64,000 nucleotides of DNA from Gp6-AA40 sp035571515 (GTDB lineage Bacteria; Acidobacteriota; Vicinamibacteria; Vicinamibacterales; UBA2999). The stretch spans positions 14,079 through 78,078 of the forward strand of contig DATNCQ010000081.1 of the NCBI GenBank assembly GCA_035571515.1, given 5' to 3'. Shown piece by piece: positions 59,563-64,000 of the stretch (positions within the stretch are counted from its first letter, which is position 1; every line of letters starts with the position of its first letter). The notes beneath the pieces are model-generated. The model saw nothing but the letters and a program-made list of their open reading frames with translations, was not told the DNA's origin and ran no database searches. A program made the translations under genes and the position numbers.

Positions 59563-59593
59563 CCAGCTCGTCGATACGCGTTTTACGAGCTGG
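59563..59593. terminator. 9-bp inverted repeat over the binding-protein stop
   Basis: CCAGCTCGT (59563-59571), 13-nt loop, ACGAGCTGG (59585-59593). The TAA stop of the binding protein lies at the inner edge of one arm (59585-59583). A likely end of the mutS-ampG-SBP transcript. Confidence 0.5.
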
Positions 59594-61124
59594 TTTTGAC
59601 GACGTCCTTCAGCGATTCGAAATTGCTGACCGCATTCAGGTGCAGGCCGGTGATCGACCGTCGCGCAACGGCGACGTTCGTCCTGTTCCAGAGACTGATG
59701 TACGGGGCGTCCTCGGCAACGATCTTCTGCGCCTCGCCGTAATACTTCTTCCGCTCCGCCTCGCCCGTCGCGGCGCCGGCGAGGTCCAGCAGGCGATCGA
59801 CTTCCGGGTTGTTGTAGTGGCCGCGGTTGAAGCCGGCCGGCGGGGTCTGCGTCGAGTAGAAGACCCGCCGCAGGATGTCGGGATCGACCATGGCGCCGCC
59901 CACCCACTGCAGCCCGAACATCTGGAAATTCCCCTTGATCACGTCCGCATACATCGTGGCGAATTCGTACGAACGCACGTCGAGATCGATGCCGACGTCC
60001 CGCAGCTGCTGCTGGATGACCGTCGCCTGCAGGCGCACTTCCTCGGCGTTGCCGACCTTCAGCGACAGGTGCAGGCGGGGAAGGGGTCCGTCGCCGTCGG
60101 GATCCTTGTAGCCCGCGTCGTCGAGCAGTTGCCGCGCGCGATTCGGATCGTACGTGAACTGGAAGATGGCCGGCTCGTAGGCCCAGGCCTGCGACGGAAT
60201 CAACCCGGTCGCGGGACGTGCCAGGCCGCGGCGCAGATCCTCCACAATCGCCCTGCGGTCGATGGCGTAGCCGATGGCGTGACGCACCCGCCGATCCTTG
60301 AGCACCGGGTCGAGCATGTTGATGCCGATGTACGAGTAGTCGAGACCGGGCGATTTCGCGATGGAGAAGTTCTTTCCTTCGAACTGATGCACGATGTCCG
60401 GCGGCAAATCGTTGATCACGAGATCGATCGAACCCTTGCGGACTTCCAGGCCGCGCATCGTGTCGTCGGGCAGCACTTTGATGACGATGCCGCTGTTCTT
60501 CGGGGGACCGTCGAAGTAGTCGGGAAACGGCGCGAGCACCAGCTCATTGTCGACGTCGTAGCGAACGAACTTGTAGGGACCGGTGCCAATCGGATGCTCG
60601 CCGAAGTCGGCGCCCGATCCGGCCGGGATAATCCGCAGCGGGCCGGCGAGCTGGCCGGGAAAAGCCGTGAACGGCTCCTTCAGCCTGAAGATGACGCGGT
60701 AGTCGTCCAGCGCGCGGACGCTCGCGAGCGATTGATACGCGCCCTTGAAGGGCGAGAGAAACGCTGGATCGAGCATCTGGCCGTACGAGAAGACGACGTC
60801 CTTCGCCGTCATCGCTCGACCGTCCTGGAACTTCACGCCGCGCCGCAGCGTGACGACGTAGGTCAGCGGATCGGGGTTGTCGATTCGTTCCGCCAGCTTC
60901 GGCTTCAGTCGCAGGTCGTCGCCGATTTGGAACAGGGAATTGAAGACGAGCTCCCCGATGCGCTCCGACGTCTCGTCGCTGCCGACGCGCGGATCGATGT
61001 TGTTGGGTCCGGTGCGAACGCCGACGATGATGGCGCCTCTGGGCGCCGCCGCCTGGGGAGGCGAGCAGGCGGCGAGACTGACTCCCAACAGCCAACTGCC
61101 AACGACCAGGGCGCGCGGGATCAT
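59583..61124 (-). CDS. Peptide-type ABC solute-binding lipoprotein (SBP_bac_5)
   Basis: 513 aa. Lipobox LAAC (Cys20). Family features: IIVGVRTGPNNIDPRVGSDETSERIGELVFNSLF, LTYVVTLRRGVKFQDGRAMTAKDVVFSY, HPIGTGPYKF and RVRHAIGYAIDRRAIV. DppA/OppA-like receptors bind peptides; MppA in E. coli binds muropeptides. No ABC permease or ATPase genes follow, so this receptor probably works with another transporter. It begins 4 bases after the ampG-like gene, suggesting a muropeptide-related role. Confidence 0.92.
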   Translation of the reverse strand: MIPRALVVGSWLLGVSLAACSPPQAAAPRGAIIVGVRTGPNNIDPRVGSDETSERIGELVFNSLFQIGDDLRLKPKLAERIDNPDPLTYVVTLRRGVKFQDGRAMTAKDVVFSYGQMLDPAFLSPFKGAYQSLASVRALDDYRVIFRLKEPFTAFPGQLAGPLRIIPAGSGADFGEHPIGTGPYKFVRYDVDNELVLAPFPDYFDGPPKNSGIVIKVLPDDTMRGLEVRKGSIDLVINDLPPDIVHQFEGKNFSIAKSPGLDYSYIGINMLDPVLKDRRVRHAIGYAIDRRAIVEDLRRGLARPATGLIPSQAWAYEPAIFQFTYDPNRARQLLDDAGYKDPDGDGPLPRLHLSLKVGNAEEVRLQATVIQQQLRDVGIDLDVRSYEFATMYADVIKGNFQMFGLQWVGGAMVDPDILRRVFYSTQTPPAGFNRGHYNNPEVDRLLDLAGAATGEAERKKYYGEAQKIVAEDAPYISLWNRTNVAVARRSITGLHLNAVSNFESLKDVVKTSS

Positions 61125-61128
61125 CCTC

Positions 61129-62511
61129 CTAAATGGCGGCAGGGTTGCGCGCCCGCTGGGTCGCGCGCGCGAGCACGAGGCAGAGCACGAGCGCGGGCAC
61201 CCCGAGTAACCCGCAGGTGATGAAGAAAAGCGCGTAGCCTTCGAGCAGCGTCCGTCCGGCGGCGAAGTGCTCGACCATCACGCCCGAGAATCCCTTCGCG
61301 AATTTCCCGATATATGTGTAGGTCGAGCTGAGGAGCGCGTACTGCGTCGCCGTGTAGCCGACGCTCGTCAACGTGGACATATACGTCACGAGCGCGACAC
61401 CGGCGAATCCGACCCCGAGATTGTCCGCGAACATCACGGCGCTGAACAGGCGGGCATCCGCCCCGACCCAGACCAGCGTCGCGAAGTTCGCGATCACCAG
61501 CATCTTGATGATCACTCCGGCGATGAGCGTCCACAGATAGCCGAACCGCACCGCTGCAAAACCGCCCGCGGCAATCCCGACGATCGTTGCGACTGTGCCG
61601 ACAGACGCCCGCACGGCGCCCACCACGTCCTTCGAGAGGCCGAGGTCATGGTAGTACGGGTTGTACATCGGACCGGAAACGAACTCGGGCAGCTGGTAGA
61701 AGCTGATCATCGCGAGCATCAGGAGCGCGAGTGTCCCGTGTACGCGGAAGAATTCGCTGAACGGGCTGACGATCGCGTCCGCGAGTCCCCGGAACGTCGT
61801 CAGCGGCGCGGTGACCGCGCCGGCAGGGCGGGTGGCCGGCACGCGCCGCGGCTCCATCGCGGCGAACGTCGCGGCAACACCAACGATCATCAGCGCCGCC
61901 ATCACGCCGTACGACAGGGTCCAGCCGAAGTGATTGGCCATGATCAGGATCAACGCATCCGTGATCAGGATCGCGAACCGATAGCCGAGTTGGTACGCCG
62001 ACGACAACAGCCCGAGCTCGTCGCCGTTGCTCGCGGCTTCGATGCGCCACGCATCGACGACGATATCCTGCGTGGACGACGAGAAGGCGACGACGAGCGC
62101 GAACGCGCCGATGGTCACCAGGCCGGCACTGAGGCCGAGCATGGACATGGCGACCAAACCGAGCGCGATGCACAGCTGGCTGACGAGCATCCAGCCGCGC
62201 CGGCGCCCCAGCCGTCCGGCGAGCGGCGCGTCGACGCGGTCGATGATCGGCGCCCACAGGAATTTCAGCGAGTAGGCAAGCCCGACCCAGGAGATGAAGC
62301 CGATCGCCGAGAGCGCTGTTCCGGAATCCCGTAGCCAGTAGCCGAGCGTGTTGCCGGTGAGGAAGAAAGGCAGCCCGGACGAGAAGCCGAGCATCAGCAT
62401 CACGGCCACTTTCGGCTCGCGCAGCGATCGGAACACGGCGCGCCGGTGTGCCGGCGGACGTTGCGGCGGGGACTCGGGCGCCCTTCGCACGGCGGCGTTG
62501 GCAGTCGTCAT
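61129..62511 (-). CDS. ampG: AmpG-like major facilitator permease
   Basis: 460 aa with about 12 TM helices. N-terminal motif REPKVAVMLMLGFSSGLPFFLTGNTLGYWLRDSG and the downstream FLWAPIIDRVDAPLAGRLGRRRGWM are the AmpG/SLC33 hallmark; LSSSTQDIVVDAWRIE is also typical. AmpG imports anhydromuropeptides for cell-wall recycling. ATG 62511 overlaps the mutS stop (ATGA), so translation is coupled to mutS; the binding-protein gene follows after 4 bases. Confidence 0.9.
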   Translation of the reverse strand: MTTANAAVRRAPESPPQRPPAHRRAVFRSLREPKVAVMLMLGFSSGLPFFLTGNTLGYWLRDSGTALSAIGFISWVGLAYSLKFLWAPIIDRVDAPLAGRLGRRRGWMLVSQLCIALGLVAMSMLGLSAGLVTIGAFALVVAFSSSTQDIVVDAWRIEAASNGDELGLLSSAYQLGYRFAILITDALILIMANHFGWTLSYGVMAALMIVGVAATFAAMEPRRVPATRPAGAVTAPLTTFRGLADAIVSPFSEFFRVHGTLALLMLAMISFYQLPEFVSGPMYNPYYHDLGLSKDVVGAVRASVGTVATIVGIAAGGFAAVRFGYLWTLIAGVIIKMLVIANFATLVWVGADARLFSAVMFADNLGVGFAGVALVTYMSTLTSVGYTATQYALLSSTYTYIGKFAKGFSGVMVEHFAAGRTLLEGYALFFITCGLLGVPALVLCLVLARATQRARNPAAI

Positions 62512-64000
62512 CTACGCGCCTCTTTCGCGAGCTCGGCGAGGAGCATCAGGGCCTGCAGCGGCGTGAGCTGATCGACGTCAACGGCACGCAGGCGCCTCAC
62601 AATCTCATTATCGCCCCCGGACTCATGCGCGAACAGCGCGAGCTGGGGCGACTGGGGATCTCCAGCCGAGCCGGAGAGCGTCGGCCGTCCGCCGCGAGAG
62701 AGCTCATCCCGCTCGAGGCCGCTGAGGATCTCGCGCGCGCGCACGATGACGCTCGGGGGCAGGCCGGCAAGCCGTGCGACCTGGATGCCGTAGCTGCGAT
62801 CCGAACGGCCGGCGACGATCTTCCGCAGGAAGATGATCCCGTCCTTCCATTCGCGCGCCGCCACGTGCGCGTTGACGACGCCGGGGAACGAGTCGGCCAG
62901 ATCCGTGAGCTCGTGGTAGTGCGTGGCGAAGAGCGTCTTCGGCCGCCCTTTCGGGTTCGACGCCAGGTACTCGGCCACGGCCCAGGCGATGCTCAGGCCG
63001 TCGAAAGTCGCCGTGCCGCGGCCAATCTCGTCGAGCACGACCAGGCTGCGCGAGGTGGCCGCGTGCAGGATGGCGGCGGTCTCCTGCATCTCCACCATGA
63101 AGGTGGACTGGCCGCGTGCGATGTTGTCGGACGCGCCGACGCGCGCGAAGATGCGATCGACGATCGGGATCTTCGCGTCCTTGGCCGGGACGAAGGATCC
63201 AATCTGCGCCAGCAGCGGGAGCAGGGCGGCCTGCCGCAGGTACGTGGACTTGCCGCCCATGTTCGGCCCGGTCAGGATCACGAGCTGCCTGGTGGTCCCG
63301 TTCAGATCGATGTCGTTGGGGACGAACGGGTCCGCCTTCGCCGAGGCGACGGCGGACAAGTCCCCGCAGAAGCGTTCGACGACCGGGTGGCGGGCGTCGA
63401 CCGCCAGGAACTCGTCGCCGTCGTGGACGTGGGGCTTGGTGAAGTTCGCGATCGCGGCGGTCTCCGCCAGGCCCGCGAGCACGTCGAGCGCGGCCAGCGC
63501 GCGAGCGGTGTCCTGGATGCGCGGCGACTCGGCGGCGACCGCCTTCCGCAGCGACTCGAAGATTTCCAGCTCGCGCTCGAGGATGCGTTCGTCGGCGCCG
63601 AGGACCTTCTCCTCGTATTCCTTCAACGCCGGGGTCGTGAAGCGCTCGCCCCCGGCGATCGTCTGCTTGCGCTGATAGTCGGCCGGCACCGGACGCGCGA
63701 GGTTCGACTTCGAGATCTCGATGTAGTAGCCGAAGACGCGGTTGAAACGGACCTTCAGCGAGCCGATGCCGGTGCGCGCCCGCTCGCGCTCTTCCATCTC
63801 GGCGATGACCTGGCGGCCGGAGCGGCTGATCGTCTTCAGCTCGTCGAGGCCCGGGTCCACGCCGTCGCGGGTGAAGCCGCCGTCGCGCGCGAACGCGCCG
63901 GGTTCGTCGACGAGCGTCCGCTCGATCAGGTCGCGGACGTCCGCCAGGTCGTCGAGCTCGGCGAGCAGGCTGCGCAGCAGCGGCGCCTGCACGCCGTCTG
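62508..64000 (-). CDS. mutS: DNA mismatch-repair protein MutS, 5' end missing
   Basis: C-terminal about 497 aa; the frame runs off the right edge. Recognises mismatches and recruits MutL. Visible: lever/clamp helices (ERERARTGIGSLKVRFNRVFGYYIEISKSN), ATPase Walker A TGPNMGGKST, Walker B LVVLDEIGRGT, and the C-terminal helix-turn-helix SYGIQVARLAGLPPSVIVRAREIL. Between HPVVE and FVPND it has RFCGDLSAVASAKADP, about 10 residues longer than in E. coli; this insert is encoded by a palindromic element at 63330. First visible gene of mutS-ampG-SBP. Confidence 0.97.
   Translation of the reverse strand, partial: DGVQAPLLRSLLAELDDLADVRDLIERTLVDEPGAFARDGGFTRDGVDPGLDELKTISRSGRQVIAEMEERERARTGIGSLKVRFNRVFGYYIEISKSNLARPVPADYQRKQTIAGGERFTTPALKEYEEKVLGADERILERELEIFESLRKAVAAESPRIQDTARALAALDVLAGLAETAAIANFTKPHVHDGDEFLAVDARHPVVERFCGDLSAVASAKADPFVPNDIDLNGTTRQLVILTGPNMGGKSTYLRQAALLPLLAQIGSFVPAKDAKIPIVDRIFARVGASDNIARGQSTFMVEMQETAAILHAATSRSLVVLDEIGRGTATFDGLSIAWAVAEYLASNPKGRPKTLFATHYHELTDLADSFPGVVNAHVAAREWKDGIIFLRKIVAGRSDRSYGIQVARLAGLPPSVIVRAREILSGLERDELSRGGRPTLSGSAGDPQSPQLALFAHESGGDNEIVRRLRAVDVDQLTPLQALMLLAELAKEARR
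63330..63357. repeat. Palindromic element inside mutS
   Basis: GTCCGCC (63330-63336) and GGCGGAC (63351-63357) flank a partly self-complementary core (TTCGCCGAGGCGAC). The same outer arms occur at 57058-57090 behind the tRNA gene. The unit adds a multiple of three bases and keeps the mutS frame, coding for the ASAKAD segment. Confidence 0.7.

Overview
The window is GC-rich, densely packed bacterial chromosome from a Gram-negative organism (outer-membrane barrels, TolC, lipoproteins, RND pump, TonB-type receptor). The gene mix (Oar-like receptor with a carboxypeptidase-regulatory N-domain, HspR-controlled chaperones, a PD40/M28 peptidase pair, Tad pilus, many secreted proteases) fits Acidobacteriota, most likely a Vicinamibacteria-like lineage. 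That placement is inference; no rRNA gene is present to confirm it. There is one tRNA gene (Arg-CCU) and no CRISPR array, transposase, prophage or integrase.

Layout. 1-2.7 kb: ilvC (cut by the left edge) and ilvD. 2.7-4.2 kb: PAP2 phosphatase and a barrel protein, translationally coupled. 4.2-10.2 kb: a protein-quality operon read leftward, hspR-cbpA-clpB-ftsH, behind a recognisable promoter with an HspR-type inverted repeat (HAIR). 10.3-14 kb: a TerC-family membrane protein, an M28-PDZ peptidase and a PD40 propeller protein. 14-17.7 kb: a bifunctional penicillin-binding protein followed closely by a hybrid histidine kinase. 17.9-23.4 kb: a complete tripartite RND efflux system. 23.5-34.6 kb: a Tad/Flp pilus operon (secretin, pilin, TadE, CpaB, TadG, TadZ, TadA, TadB, TadC, TadD) lacking a prepilin peptidase. 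34.6-39.5 kb: PKD lipoprotein, a small membrane protein, M48 protease, a barrel protein and a serine-hydrolase homologue that has lost its catalytic motifs. 39.5-46.2 kb: DUF4390 protein, ACT-domain protein, Oar-like receptor, an unrecognised cysteine-containing protein and an EEP-fold hydrolase. 46.2-51.4 kb: ArfB, DUF1326/DUF2182 pair, RodZ-like protein, phosphopantetheinyl transferase, acylphosphatase, apt and a GNAT acetyltransferase. 51.4-56.8 kb: a subtilase with a tandem WGEN-type hexapeptide tail, an NHL propeller protein, gamma-glutamyltransferase and a small zinc-ribbon protein. 57-64 kb: tRNA-Arg, a TPR membrane protein, a matrixin-lectin fusion with a secreted partner, and a mutS-ampG-peptide-binding-protein operon running off the right edge.

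Points to follow first: the HAIR promoter of the chaperone operon; the WGEN hexapeptide tail; a small palindromic repeat that appears to have inserted in frame into mutS and recurs behind the tRNA; the catalytically dead beta-lactamase homologue coupled to a barrel protein; TANNNT boxes 6-9 nt ahead of several start codons without Shine-Dalgarno sequences, suggesting leaderless mRNAs; and a perfect 8-bp palindrome in the NHL/GGT divergent promoter region.

Most gene calls rest on conserved motifs read directly from the translation. Start codons are uncertain for TerC, the secretin, DUF4390, M48 and the first barrel protein, as noted in each entry.
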